Origin: Paraburkholderia unamae
GTDB lineage: Bacteria > Pseudomonadota > Gammaproteobacteria > Burkholderiales > Burkholderiaceae
Direction of reading: 5' to 3'
DNA length: 64,000 nt
NCBI RefSeq assembly: GCF_003268775.1
Contig: NZ_QLSU01000014.1
Location: 62,001 to 126,000, forward strand
The position numbers and the translations under genes were made by a program. This document shows, piece after piece, positions 34,284-43,275 of the stretch (position 1 is the stretch's first letter; each line of letters begins with the position of its first letter). The notes below the pieces were generated by a model. It searched no databases and had not been told where the DNA came from. It saw nothing but the letters and a program-made list of their open reading frames with translations.

Positions 34284-35225
34284 TCAGGCCGGTGCGCGAA
34301 CCCAGGCCGGCAGGGCGCGTTCGCCCATGGCGTCGCGATAGGCGGGGGCCACGCAGTCCTCGAAAATGTCGAGACGGGTGTCTTGCGGCGTCCAGCCGAG
34401 TTCGGCGCGCGCGCGCGGCGAGCGCGTGCGGCTGCACGACGAGAACACGATCGGCCCCATGAACTTGTCCCAGATCTCGGCGGCTTCGCTCACGGTGACG
34501 CTGCGTGTCGCCACGTTCAGATGCCGCGCAATCTGCTGCGCAAGCGAACGGTAGCTCGCTTCGCCTGAAACGGCATGGTAAAGGGCACCCGCCACGCCTT
34601 TTTCCAGCGCGAGCCGGTACACCTCTGCCAGGTCATCGACGTGAACGTTCGAATAGACGTTGAGCCCGCGCCCCACGTAGCACACGGCGCCGGTTTTCGA
34701 GGCGGAATGGTACAGATCGGCGATCACCTTGCTGCCGCCATGTCCCCACACCAGCGGCGGCCGGATGCAGATGGCGCGCACGCCGCGCTGCGCATGCGCG
34801 CGCACCATGTTCTCGATATCGAGGCGCGGCGCGATCTGGCGGCGCGGCGGAAAAGCCTCGTCCTCGGCATAGTTGTTTTCGCTCCAGTCGCCATTGGTGC
34901 GCTCGGAAAGCAGGCTCGTGCCGCCCGTGAAGAGGAACGGCTTGTCCGTGCCCTCGAAATTGGCGAGCAGCGTGGAGACGACATGGCGCTCGTCTTCGAG
35001 CATCAACTGGGCGGCCCAGACGATGGCGTCGTGCTCGCGCCCGAGCGTGGCGAGCAGGGCGTCGTCGCTCAGGTCGCCCTGTAGCGTGACGAGGCCGGCC
35101 GCTTCGAGCGCGGCGGCGCTAGAGGCGTTGCGGATAAAGCCGGTGACGCTGTGGCCCGTCGCCAGCAGGCGCGCGGCGACATGCTTGCCGATATAGCCCG
35201 TGGCCCCAAACAATAGGACATTCAT
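34284..35225 (-). CDS. NAD(P)-dependent epimerase/dehydratase-like protein
   Basis: 313 residues of the extended SDR family. The N-terminus MNVLLFGATGYIGKHVAARL carries the GxxGxxG dinucleotide motif; later blocks are RPPLVWGHGGSKV and YSNVHVDDLAEVYRLALE, typical of NAD-dependent epimerases and 3beta-hydroxysteroid dehydrogenase/reductase-like proteins. The usual YxxxK is not clearly present at the expected place, so catalytic type is uncertain. AGGA 9 bp upstream favours ATG 35225 over 35234. It is the last gene of a long leftward operon (41605-34284) of oxidoreductases. Confidence 0.8.
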   Translation of the reverse strand: MNVLLFGATGYIGKHVAARLLATGHSVTGFIRNASSAAALEAAGLVTLQGDLSDDALLATLGREHDAIVWAAQLMLEDERHVVSTLLANFEGTDKPFLFTGGTSLLSERTNGDWSENNYAEDEAFPPRRQIAPRLDIENMVRAHAQRGVRAICIRPPLVWGHGGSKVIADLYHSASKTGAVCYVGRGLNVYSNVHVDDLAEVYRLALEKGVAGALYHAVSGEASYRSLAQQIARHLNVATRSVTVSEAAEIWDKFMGPIVFSSCSRTRSPRARAELGWTPQDTRLDIFEDCVAPAYRDAMGERALPAWVRAPA

Positions 35226-35302
35226 AATCTGCATTCCTGTTTAATTTGCTGATCGATTGCCGCGCGACAAGGCACGCTAAAACTCCGCAGTGCGCGACGC
35301 GC

Positions 35303-36139
35303 TCACGCCTTGCCGGTTGCGAAGCCTCGGCAGTGTTCGCGGTCGTAAAGCGCGCCTGCGCCTTCATAGGCGCTTTCCGAGCCCGGCAGCTCCTCCAGGT
35401 AGGGAAAGCGCGTGAGCTGGTTGCCGCCGCTCACGTCCAGAACGGTTCCGGTCACGTAGGTCGCGCCCGCGAGCCAGCGCACCGCGTCGGCCATGTCGTC
35501 GGGCTCGCCGAGCCTGCCGAGCGGCACCTCGCGCACGAAGCGCTCGCCCACGCCAGGCGTGTTGTAGAGGTCGCGCGCCATCTCGGACATGACCGTGGCG
35601 ATGCGAATGCCGTTCACGCGCACGCGCTTCGGGCCATATTCGATCGCCGCGTAGCGCACGAGGCATTCGGTGCCGGCCTTCGCGCATGCATAGGAGAAAT
35701 GCGGGGCGATGGGGTGGGTCGCGCTCATCGAGGAGATCAGCACGATCGATCCGCCGTCGGTCATCGCTTCGGCCATGTCGCGCACGAAGTAAGTCATGCC
35801 GAACAGGTTCACCTGCACGGCCTGCTGCATGATGGCGGGCGTGGCGTTGGCGATCATGCTCATGGTGGGCGTGGCCGCCGAGTTGACCGCGATATCGATC
35901 CTGCCGTAGCGCTTGAGCGTTTCGTCGCGCAGCGCCGTGATCTGCGCTTCGTCGCCGCCGTCGCACGCAATGGCGGTGCCGCCGATCTTCTCGGCGAGCC
36001 GCTTGAGCGGCGCGAGGCTGCGCGCGGCGACCACGACCTTGGCGCCCGCCGCCGCGAGTCCTTCCGCGATGCCCCAGCCGGTGCCGCCCTCGGCCGACGC
36101 GCCGAGCACGACCGCCACCTTGCCTGATAGATTGTCCAT
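35303..36139 (-). CDS. SDR-family oxidoreductase
   Basis: 278 residues. The cofactor loop is GASAEGGTGWGIAEGL, a variant with an insertion compared with TGxxxGIG, followed by VVVAARSLAPLKRLAE. The catalytic triad is Ser in VLISSMSATHP and Tyr/Lys in HFSYACAKAGTE. The C-terminus is longer than usual (LTRFPYLEELPGSESAYEG). The A-R residues after beta-2 suggest NADP preference. GGAG 8 bp upstream supports ATG 36139. It is one of three SDR genes in a row, consistent with successive oxidation or epimerisation of ring hydroxyls, though substrates are unknown. Confidence 0.85.
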   Translation of the reverse strand: MDNLSGKVAVVLGASAEGGTGWGIAEGLAAAGAKVVVAARSLAPLKRLAEKIGGTAIACDGGDEAQITALRDETLKRYGRIDIAVNSAATPTMSMIANATPAIMQQAVQVNLFGMTYFVRDMAEAMTDGGSIVLISSMSATHPIAPHFSYACAKAGTECLVRYAAIEYGPKRVRVNGIRIATVMSEMARDLYNTPGVGERFVREVPLGRLGEPDDMADAVRWLAGATYVTGTVLDVSGGNQLTRFPYLEELPGSESAYEGAGALYDREHCRGFATGKA

Positions 36140-36178
36140 GTGTGTCTCCATTGGATTGGTTTGAGAGAAACGCGCGCG

Positions 36179-36916
36179 TTAGCGGCAAGTCAGTCCGCCA
36201 TCGACGACATACTCCGCGCCCGTGGCGAAGCGCATGTCGTCGGAGGCGAGCAAAAGCATCATGTGCGAAAGTTCGTCGGGTTCGCCTACCCGGCCGGCGG
36301 GTACCACCGAAAGAATCTGCTGGAGCGAATCGGAGTCGCCCGCGGTCATGTGGGTGCGAAACGGGCCGGGGTGCAGCGAATTCACGCGTATGCCGTACTG
36401 CGCCAGTTCGAGCGCGGCGACCTTGGTCATGCCGCATACGGCGAATTTGGAAGCGGTGTAGGCGAGCGTGCAAGGCACGCCGCGCAATCCGCTCGTCGAC
36501 GACACGTTGATGATCGAGCCGCCGCCCGCGCGGCGCATGGAGGGCAGCACGGCCTGCATGCCGAGGAAGGTGCCGATCTGGTTCACGGAGATGACGTTGC
36601 GCACGTCCTCTTCGCTGAGCTGCTCGATGGGGGCGACCACGCCGAGCACGCCCGCGTTGTTCACGAGCACGTTGACCGGCCCGAACTGCGCTTCGGCGAG
36701 CGCCACGCTGTGCTCCCATGCTTGCGTGCGAGTGACGTCGTGGTGAACGAAGCGTGCGCGCTCGCCGAGTTCGTGAGCGAGCGCCTCACCGGCCTCGTCC
36801 AGCACGTCGCATAGGACGACGCTCGCGCCCTCCGCGATCAACCTGCGTGCAAAGGCGGCGCCCAGCCCGCGCGCCGCACCCGTGACCAGTGCGGTCTTTC
36901 CGCTGACTCGTCCCAT
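36179..36916 (-). CDS. SDR-family oxidoreductase, 3alpha(20beta)-hydroxysteroid-dehydrogenase-like
   Basis: 245 residues. MGRVSGKTALVTGAARGLGAAF holds the cofactor motif TGAARGLG; VLCDVLDE after beta-2 with Asp indicates NAD; NNAG, INVSSTSGLRG and AYTASKFAV give the Asn-Ser-Tyr-Lys tetrad. The overall pattern, including HPGPFRTHMT, resembles 3alpha/20beta-hydroxysteroid dehydrogenases and cyclopentanol-type enzymes. The sequence resemblance does not prove a steroid substrate. AAAGGA upstream suits ATG 36916 better than ATG 36925. It is the middle of three consecutive SDR genes. Confidence 0.87.
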   Translation of the reverse strand: MGRVSGKTALVTGAARGLGAAFARRLIAEGASVVLCDVLDEAGEALAHELGERARFVHHDVTRTQAWEHSVALAEAQFGPVNVLVNNAGVLGVVAPIEQLSEEDVRNVISVNQIGTFLGMQAVLPSMRRAGGGSIINVSSTSGLRGVPCTLAYTASKFAVCGMTKVAALELAQYGIRVNSLHPGPFRTHMTAGDSDSLQQILSVVPAGRVGEPDELSHMMLLLASDDMRFATGAEYVVDGGLTCR

Positions 36917-36961
36917 GATGGTCATGTCCTTTCCGGTTCAGTGAATTCGATGAATGTGCGT

Positions 36962-37735
36962 CTATTCGGCGAGGCTGCCGCCGTCGACGACGAGCGCATG
37001 GCCGTTCACGAAGCTCGCCTTGTCCGAACAGAGCCAGATGGCCGCTTCGGCCATTTCGTCCGGCGTGGCGAGGCGTCCCATGGGCGAGTGGTTTTCGAGC
37101 ATCTCGCGCACCTGGGGCGACGTCTGCATGATTCCTTCGATCATCGCCGTGCGCGTGACGCCGGGGCACAGCGCGTTGACGCGAAGGTTCTGCCGCGCAT
37201 ACTGGAGCGCGGCCGACTTCGTCGCGCCGATGACGGCATGCTTGCTCGCGGTATAAGCGGGTTGAAACGAGGTTCGCGAGGCAATGAAGCCCGCGAGCGA
37301 CGCGGTATTGACGATCGCGCCGCCGCCGTTGGCGAGCATCGCGGGAATTTCGTGGCGCAGGCACGCCATCACGCCGAAGAGATTCACTTCGAAGGTTTTG
37401 CGCGTGGTTTCCTCGCGCCATTCGCCGTCGCCGGAGAGCGCGACGCCCGCGTTATTGAACGCGCAATCGAGGCGGCCGAAACGCGCGAGCGTGCCGCGCA
37501 CGAAGTCGGCCACGACCTGGTCGTGCGTGACGTCGCCATCCAGCGCAATCGCGGGTTTGCCCAGTTCGGCGATCAGGGCGGCCGTTTCGTCGGCGCGTTC
37601 GCGGCGCACGTCGGTGACGACGACGCTCGCGCCGCGCCGCGCGAAAAGCAGGGCGGCCGCGCGCCCGATGCCGTCACCCGCGCCTGTCACCAGGGCGACC
37701 TTGCCGGTGAACCACTGTTCGATGCTATCGGTCAT
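36962..37735 (-). CDS. SDR-family oxidoreductase
   Basis: 257 residues. Motifs: VALVTGAGDGIGRAAALLFA, VVVTDVRRE, FNNAGVALSGDGE, NTASLAGFIA, and AYTASKHAVIGATKS, completing the classical SDR tetrad; the C-terminus FVNGHALVVDGGS is standard. Asp after beta-2 suggests NAD. GAGGA just upstream of the ATG at 37735 supports the start, although a longer frame exists. It is first in the block of three SDR genes and lies 82 bp after the DUF7064-like gene in the same operon. Confidence 0.87.
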   Translation of the reverse strand: MTDSIEQWFTGKVALVTGAGDGIGRAAALLFARRGASVVVTDVRRERADETAALIAELGKPAIALDGDVTHDQVVADFVRGTLARFGRLDCAFNNAGVALSGDGEWREETTRKTFEVNLFGVMACLRHEIPAMLANGGGAIVNTASLAGFIASRTSFQPAYTASKHAVIGATKSAALQYARQNLRVNALCPGVTRTAMIEGIMQTSPQVREMLENHSPMGRLATPDEMAEAAIWLCSDKASFVNGHALVVDGGSLAE

Positions 37736-37817
37736 TGCATTCCTCGTCGGTGGTCGCAACGGCGGCGCGCATCTGGCGCGCACAGACCGTTTGCGTGAGG
37801 CGGAGCGCGCGGCGGCC

Positions 37818-38879
37818 TCAGCGCGCCTGCACCTCGCGAATATGGAAATTGGACCAGGTGTCCATGAGATCGCCTTCACCGCGCCGTCCGTCGTAGCGCA
37901 AGCGCATGCAATGCATATGGACGAGCAGGTTCTGCCAGTACATCTTGGGAATCATCGAGACCGTTTCGCCCACTACGTGGTGGACGTCGCCGCATGCGTC
38001 TTCGATATCGATTTCGATGGCCTTGACGACCAGGCTCTCGTTGTCGATCTGCGTGCGCACGTCGATGCGCACGACGGGCCGAGGCTCGCCGTTCACCGCG
38101 AACCAGCCGCTACGCAGGTTCAGGCTGGGCGTGGGACCGCCGGACTCCCACTTGTTGGTGCCTTGGCTGTCGGGGCCTTCTACGCTCTGGTGCCAGCCCG
38201 GCCCGAATGCCTCGCTCTCCAGCAAGCCGGTATCGAGCCAAGCGAGCACGAAAGCGCAGTCGGCGCCGAACCAGCCTGTGATCCAGCGGTAGGGCGGCGT
38301 GCGTTCCGGTTGCTCGGGGCGCGCATAACCCCACGAACGGTCGCGCACATAGAAGCCGTCGATCACATGGCGCTTCGCGTCGAGCGTGAGTTCGCCGCGC
38401 GTTTTCATGAGCTGCGTGAAGTGCTTGCCGCCTGGCCGCCCCACCGGTGGCAACGCGGCTTCATAGTTCAGGCGCAGGGCGAATGCGCGTGCCGGATCGT
38501 CGACTTCGATCGAGATACGGTCGAGCGGCTTGTCGATTCGCAGCCGCATTTCGCAGGAGCCCATTTGCAGGCGATAGTCGCGGATATCGGCGACGGCGGG
38601 CAGATATTGATGCTCGACGAAATAGTCGGCGGCGAGTTGATGGCGCAGAATGCGCGCACCCTGATAAACGAATATATGCGCCGACATCGTGTTGAGCACG
38701 GGATGCCAGAGCAGATAGATATTGCACTGAATGTCCTCGTGCGGAATGTTGAATCCGTAGAGATTCGTTTCAATGCTGGTGAAGGGCGCATCGGGCGCCA
38801 CGGGATGAAGGAAATCGTCCTCGGGCGTGATCTCGCTGAAGGCGAGCGCGCAGCCCGCGTGAGCGCTTTGTTTCCACAT
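37818..38879 (-). CDS. DUF7064/DUF7065-like protein (AttH/CrtC-related beta-barrel), first of two
   Basis: 353 residues, soluble and beta-rich. The central landmark FYVRDRSWGYARPEQPER followed by YRWITGWFGADCAFVLAW is shared almost block for block with the protein at 41903-42898, so the two are paralogues. This pattern is seen in the AttH/CrtC/tocopherol-cyclase-like superfamily (annotated DUF7064 and DUF7065), whose characterised members act on hydrophobic isoprenoids. A binding or hydratase-type role on a lipophilic intermediate is plausible. GGAG 9 bp upstream supports ATG 38879. It is 17 bp from the flavodoxin-like gene upstream. Confidence 0.65.
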   Translation of the reverse strand: MWKQSAHAGCALAFSEITPEDDFLHPVAPDAPFTSIETNLYGFNIPHEDIQCNIYLLWHPVLNTMSAHIFVYQGARILRHQLAADYFVEHQYLPAVADIRDYRLQMGSCEMRLRIDKPLDRISIEVDDPARAFALRLNYEAALPPVGRPGGKHFTQLMKTRGELTLDAKRHVIDGFYVRDRSWGYARPEQPERTPPYRWITGWFGADCAFVLAWLDTGLLESEAFGPGWHQSVEGPDSQGTNKWESGGPTPSLNLRSGWFAVNGEPRPVVRIDVRTQIDNESLVVKAIEIDIEDACGDVHHVVGETVSMIPKMYWQNLLVHMHCMRLRYDGRRGEGDLMDTWSNFHIREVQAR

Positions 38880-38896
38880 CGAAGGGTTCTCCGGGT

Positions 38897-39532
38897 TCAC
38901 ACGCGGGCAACGACGAGGCGCGTGAAGCGCGCCACGCGCTGCCGCGCGACTTCGGACAGACCATAGGGCGGCAAGGGCAGGCGCAGGCCGACAAAGCGCG
39001 CGATTCTCTCGCCGGAGGACATCAGGTAGGTGATGGTGCGAATCAGGCTTCCCACATTGCTGCCGTGGTGCTCGAAACGCTCACCGCCGACGAAGCGCCC
39101 GCCGTGCTGCTCGGCCTCCTCGCGAATAAGCGCGAGATTCCTTTTCGACGAGCGCCGGCACACCACATAGACCGCGAACGCCGTGGCCTGTAGCGCGGCG
39201 CGCATCTCGGCGCGCGCGAGCAGCGACCAGATCGGCACGCACGGATGGTGCTGCCACGTGTTGGAGACGAGGCAGATCAGGTCATAGCGCGCGCCAAGCG
39301 CCTGCTCCGGCTCCACGACGACGGGCAGGCGCGCCCCCGCTGCCGCCGCTCGCGTCCAGCGCTTGACGTCGGCAGGCGAAAGCGGTCGTTGCAGGCGCAA
39401 CGATGGGTCGGCGAAATCGACCCGCGCCGTGGCGACTTCGTAGCCGGCAAGGGCGAGTTCGCCCGAAGCCAGTTCCACCACGCGCTGCGCCTCGCCCGTG
39501 AACGTGTAATAGATGAGCAGCGCCTTTTTCAT
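38897..39532 (-). CDS. Flavodoxin-fold NAD(P)H dehydrogenase-like protein
   Basis: 211 residues. The N-terminus KKALLIYYTFTGEAQRVVE has the flavodoxin phosphate-binding loop (YTFTGEAQ), followed by DLICLVSNTWQHHPCVPI where flavodoxins have their second FMN loop, and a C-terminal basic, hydrophobic segment GLRLPLPPYGLSEVARQRV. It may carry FMN and serve electron transfer or reductase chemistry, but no partner is evident; the island Rieske oxygenase lacks a reductase gene in this window, and this protein has no [2Fe-2S] domain. It lies 17 bp before the DUF7064-like gene, inside the leftward operon. Confidence 0.65.
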   Translation of the reverse strand: MKKALLIYYTFTGEAQRVVELASGELALAGYEVATARVDFADPSLRLQRPLSPADVKRWTRAAAAGARLPVVVEPEQALGARYDLICLVSNTWQHHPCVPIWSLLARAEMRAALQATAFAVYVVCRRSSKRNLALIREEAEQHGGRFVGGERFEHHGSNVGSLIRTITYLMSSGERIARFVGLRLPLPPYGLSEVARQRVARFTRLVVARV

Positions 39533-39593
39533 GACCGTGCCTTTCGTGCATGGGAAAGAGATAGCCGGGCGCGCGGCATGCGCGCCATGCACG

Positions 39594-40430
39594 TCACGCC
39601 TCGCCGCCCATGAAGCTCGCCACGATGGCTTCGATTTCCGGGTCGGTCTTGCGCGCGACTTCGCAAAGGAAACGCGAGTCGTTGCCCACGGGGTAGCGAA
39701 TCTGCGGCGAATCCGCTTGCAGCGCGGCCAGCACGGTGTCGGCGATCACGGAAGGGTCGAGCATCGTGTCCCATGACTTGTTCGCCACGGCGAGAAACCC
39801 GTCGTAGAACGCGCCAAAGCGTGCCGCGTGTTCGGGCGAGAGCGCCGCACGATCGCGCGCCACGCTCTCGAGTTGCCCCGTGACCATGGGTGTCTTCACG
39901 CCGCCCGGCTCGATCAGGACGACTTCCACGCCATCGGCCTTGGCTTCGCGGCGCATCACGTCGGCCATGCCCTCCAGCGCGTGCTTTGACGCGACGTAGT
40001 GGCCGAGAAACGGCAGGCCGACCTTGCCGGCGAACGAGCTGATGAGCACGAGGCGGCCCTTGGCGGCGCGCAACGCGGGCATGCAGGCCTGGAAGATCGC
40101 CGCAGCCGCCACGGTGTTGATTTCGAGCGTGCGGCGCAGGCCCGCGAGCGAGGCGATTTCGAGCGGCCCGGTCGGGCCGACCGCCGCGCAGACCGCGACC
40201 GCGTCGAGCGACGGCAGGGCAAGCGCCTTGAGGTCGTCGAGCACGCGATCGGCGTCGGCCAGATCGAGCTTGAGCGTGCGGCTCACGCCCGGTGCGCTTG
40301 CGCGCAGGTGCGCGGCCTCGTTGTCGTTCAAAACTGTCGCGGTGACGGCGTAACCCTGCTGCACCAGTTGCTTCACCACTTCGGTGCCCATGCCGCCGGC
40401 CGCGCCGACTACCAATGCTGTGCGACTCAT
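39594..40430 (-). CDS. SDR-family oxidoreductase
   Basis: 278 residues. The cofactor motif is GAAGGMGTEVVKQL, followed by the usual Rossmann elements, VLISSFAGKVGLPFLGHYVASKHALEG split across the Ser and Tyr-Lys active-site regions, and EPGGVKTPM. The extended C-terminus with RFLCEVARKTDPEIEAIV is not typical of FabG-like enzymes and resembles retinol-dehydrogenase-like proteins. Substrate unknown. It lies between the Gfo/Idh/MocA gene and the flavodoxin-like gene, with 71-bp and 61-bp gaps. Confidence 0.85.
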   Translation of the reverse strand: MSRTALVVGAAGGMGTEVVKQLVQQGYAVTATVLNDNEAAHLRASAPGVSRTLKLDLADADRVLDDLKALALPSLDAVAVCAAVGPTGPLEIASLAGLRRTLEINTVAAAAIFQACMPALRAAKGRLVLISSFAGKVGLPFLGHYVASKHALEGMADVMRREAKADGVEVVLIEPGGVKTPMVTGQLESVARDRAALSPEHAARFGAFYDGFLAVANKSWDTMLDPSVIADTVLAALQADSPQIRYPVGNDSRFLCEVARKTDPEIEAIVASFMGGEA

Positions 40431-40501
40431 TCAGTTCTCCTTGTTGTCCTTGTTACCTTGGGGCGCTGCTCGCCCCGCCATGTCTTGAGTGCTTGCGTCG
40501 T

Positions 40502-41605
40502 TCAATTCACCCGCTGCCGCTCGCCCGTGCGCGCGGCGGTTTCGATGGCGTGCAGCAGCTTGTGCCGGATCACGGCGTCGTCGAAGGTGGGACAAAGCCG
40601 CGTGCCGTCGCGCAGGTCTTGCGCGAGCCGGACATAGGCCTGCGCGACATTGAAGGAGAATCCCGGCGCGGGTTGCGGCGGCGCCCAGCGGTAGCGCCCG
40701 GGGACAGGCAGCGCTTGCAATGCCGTTTCTCCGCCGCGTGCGCCGAGTACCGAAAGCTCGAACATTTGCGCGTGGCCGCCGTTCGAGACGATCTGGATAT
40801 CGCCTTCGCTGCCGTTGATTTCCCACAGCAGATTGGTGCCGCGCGAGACGCCGCCGCGATAGTGAATGGCGAGCGCCGCGCCGTTGCCGAGAAGGCCCGT
40901 CACGCAAAGCTGGTCATGAGCGGTCATCGGCAGCACCTCGCCGGTTTCGGCCACGGTGAAGCGCGTGTTGCGGTTCGCCGCGGTTGCCGTGACTTCGGTG
41001 ATTTCGCCCAGCACGTGGCAGAGCGCATCCACGGTATGGCCAAGCGGAATCGTCAGCATGGTCGCGCCGTTGCGGATATCGCCGGTGTAGGCGTTGGGCT
41101 GCTCCATGACCGGCCCCCAGTTCATGCCGGAGCCGATCAGGGTGGTGGACAGCACCTCGCCTACGTAGCCTTGCTGGATCAGGTCGCGCACATAATTGAT
41201 GGCGGGCGCGCTGCGCGCCTGCAAACCGACCACGGCATGCAGGCCTTTGCGACGCGCCAGTTCGGCCAGTTCCGCGGTTTCGGCGAGACCATTGCCAAGC
41301 GGCCATTCGCAATAGACGGCCTTGCCCGCTTCGAGCGCGGCGCTCACGAGCTCGTAATGGTGCGGCACCTTCACGGCGACCACGACGAGATCGACGTCGG
41401 GGCAGGTCACGAGATCGTGATGATTGTCGAACGCGTGCGCAACGCCGAACTGGCGCGCGGATTCGGCGGCCGTGCTCGCGCGGGTCGTCGAAACCGCGGT
41501 GAGGGCGAAGTCGGGGATCGACTTGAGCGCGGGGATGTGCGCAACCGCGGCCCAGCCGCGGTCCGGACTTGCCCCGATGATGCCGACGGAGATTGTACGG
41601 GTCAT
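40502..41605 (-). CDS. Gfo/Idh/MocA-family oxidoreductase (Gal80-like)
   Basis: 367 residues. The N-terminal Rossmann fold shows VGIIGASPDRGWAAVAHIPAL, then VVAVKVPHHYELVSAAL and the Lys-containing KAVYCEWPLGNGLAE, the EKP-like signature in which the Lys is replaced (EWP). The substitution is also seen in Gal80-type members, so catalysis is uncertain. The C-terminal domain has the DIRNGATMLTIPLGHTVDAL block with a His that normally participates in catalysis. It is the first gene of the leftward operon 41605-34284 and has the island operator 61 bp upstream. A role in oxidation of a cyclic polyol-like intermediate, or as a ligand sensor, is possible. Confidence 0.82.
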   Translation of the reverse strand: MTRTISVGIIGASPDRGWAAVAHIPALKSIPDFALTAVSTTRASTAAESARQFGVAHAFDNHHDLVTCPDVDLVVVAVKVPHHYELVSAALEAGKAVYCEWPLGNGLAETAELAELARRKGLHAVVGLQARSAPAINYVRDLIQQGYVGEVLSTTLIGSGMNWGPVMEQPNAYTGDIRNGATMLTIPLGHTVDALCHVLGEITEVTATAANRNTRFTVAETGEVLPMTAHDQLCVTGLLGNGAALAIHYRGGVSRGTNLLWEINGSEGDIQIVSNGGHAQMFELSVLGARGGETALQALPVPGRYRWAPPQPAPGFSFNVAQAYVRLAQDLRDGTRLCPTFDDAVIRHKLLHAIETAARTGERQRVN

Positions 41606-41665
41606 GTAACGGTTCCCAGGGTGTCGCGCACCGCTGGCGGCGGCGAATAAATATGAATAGATATG

Positions 41666-41679
41666 GTATGCAACAATAC
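41666..41679 (-). promoter_or_regulatory. Island operator copy (10/12) of the Gfo/SDR operon
   Basis: GTATGC-AA-CAATAC with flank ATATGGTATGC identical to that of the HMGS-like operon operator. It overlaps a -10-like TATTGT on the minus strand. The following 41680-41902 stretch (223 bp) has no gene that I can support. Confidence 0.65.
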
Positions 41680-41902
41680 AATAATTGCGCGGTGAGCGCG
41701 ACCTGGCTTGTGCTCTCGTATACCCGTATGGGAAGAATGTGGCGGGATTGCGCCGTTGGCGGCGACGATGCGGCCGCCATCGCATGCCGGACTACGCGAG
41801 CGCGCGAGCAGTGGAGGGTGAGTTGCGCGAGGCGCGCGAGAGCTCAAGCGCGCGAGGCCCGTGTGCTGTTGCACGGTGCTTCGCGCGCGGCGTGGCGCCG
41901 GT

Positions 41903-42898
41903 TCAATCCGGCTGGTTCATCTTCCACACGTAGTCGTTCCACTGAACTTCCTGGGTTTCGCCCCAACCCGTCTGGCCGTTCCAGTCCCATTCGACGAGCC
42001 CGACGTGACAGTTCATGTTCGACCAGCCCGACCAGTTGCTTTGCGCGGTGACCTTGCCGGTGAGCCGGTAGACCTCGCCGGTGCTGTCCTCGAACTCGTA
42101 CTCGTGGCTGAGCGGGCGGCACAGCGGAAACTCCCGGTGCGTGATTTTCGATGCCCGCACGATGCGGCGCTGCTCGCCGCGCACGACCACCCAGCCGTCC
42201 TTGAAGATGCCGGCCGGAGGCTCGAACTTGCCGATCCAGTCGGGGTTTCTCGCGGGGTCGTCGTGCGAGCCGACGCAGAACGCGAAATCGGCGCCGAACG
42301 CACCGGTCACCCACGTATAAGGCGGCACCGGTGCATGCGCCTCCGGTCGCTGCTCGCCCCACGAGCGGTCGCGCACCGGGTAGCAGTCGACTGCATGGCG
42401 TTCGCCGCGCAGCACGAGCGTGCCGGTTGCGTGCATGACCTGCTCGAAGTGCTTGCCGTTGGCGCGCATGACGGGCCGGTCGGTTGCCTTCAGTTCGACG
42501 TCGAACGACGTCTCGCGTACCGGGTCGTCGAACGTGAGCCGCACGTGCTCCGTGGGCACGATCACCTGGGCGCGAAAGCCATTGGGCAACTGGATATCGT
42601 GCCCGTCGCCGATCACGGCCGAGGCCATGTAGTCGCGGAACTCGAACAGCTCACATTCGAGGTGCTGCTGCTTGTGGCCCTTGAAAATCATCAGGCCGGC
42701 GGTGACGACCTTGAGGTTAGGGTGCACCCAGCAATACGCGAAGCAGTTGATCGCGGCCTGGGGCACATGGAAGTTCCAGTACCACGTTTCGGTCAACGTG
42801 TCGCCGGGCTCCCCCGTGCCGTGGAAGAACTCGTCGGCCGGCGTATGCACGCCAAAGCCGCCGCCTAGGTTGCTGTTCCAGTCTGTGTCTTCAGCCAC
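41903..42898 (-). CDS. DUF7064/DUF7065-like protein (AttH/CrtC-related), second of two
   Basis: 331 residues, paralogue of 37818-38879. The conserved block is CYPVRDRSWGEQRPEAHAP followed by YTWVTGAFGADFAFCVGSHD; the N-terminal part has ETWYWNFHVPQAAINCFAYC and the C-terminal part many Trp residues. No signal peptide. The GTG at 42898 is favoured by CAGGAGAAAATC directly upstream. It stands alone downstream of its own operator copy at 43031-43044. The two copies could bind or modify different intermediates, or form a heterodimer. Function is unknown; fold-level kinship to isoprenoid-modifying proteins is the only hint. Confidence 0.65.
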   Translation of the reverse strand: MAEDTDWNSNLGGGFGVHTPADEFFHGTGEPGDTLTETWYWNFHVPQAAINCFAYCWVHPNLKVVTAGLMIFKGHKQQHLECELFEFRDYMASAVIGDGHDIQLPNGFRAQVIVPTEHVRLTFDDPVRETSFDVELKATDRPVMRANGKHFEQVMHATGTLVLRGERHAVDCYPVRDRSWGEQRPEAHAPVPPYTWVTGAFGADFAFCVGSHDDPARNPDWIGKFEPPAGIFKDGWVVVRGEQRRIVRASKITHREFPLCRPLSHEYEFEDSTGEVYRLTGKVTAQSNWSGWSNMNCHVGLVEWDWNGQTGWGETQEVQWNDYVWKMNQPD

Positions 42899-43030
42899 GA
42901 TTTTCTCCTGATTCGGTAGTGAGCAGAATGCCAGCCTGCGCCAGCCGCGGACAAGCCGTGCATGCGCGCGGCAAACCACGGGCGCGGCGGCCGGCACCGC
43001 GGGTGTTCACGTTAATAATGCTTGTATAAC

Positions 43031-43044
43031 GTATTCATCAATAC
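43031..43044 (-). promoter_or_regulatory. Island operator copy (9/12) before the second DUF7064-like gene
   Basis: GTATTC-AT-CAATAC, about 133 bp before the GTG at 42898. A second imperfect half, TAATGC, is at 43015-43020. Confidence 0.45.
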
Positions 43045-43275
43045 TAGATGATCGTGGCCGACATTACCTGTCCGCCGCGACATCGTCAATCCCCACCACT
43101 ACCACGGTGTCAGCACGACGGCACATCCGCACAGCGCTTATTCCACCGCTCATTCCAGCGTATCTCCGGGCTTCCCGCCGTTAGCGCCGCGCGGCACGTC
43201 AACGCCGGTGAGGATCTCCGCGGCACGCTCAACCCGGCGGGAAACAGTCATCCAAAAAGCGTGTTTGAAAAATTA
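43045..43275. other. Intergenic stretch without recognisable gene
   Basis: Part of the 516-bp gap between the divergent DUF7064-like and DUF1302 genes. Several short reading frames occur but none has a ribosome-binding site, a family motif or a codon pattern like the neighbours. Apart from the flanking operators I see nothing in it. Confidence 0.5.
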
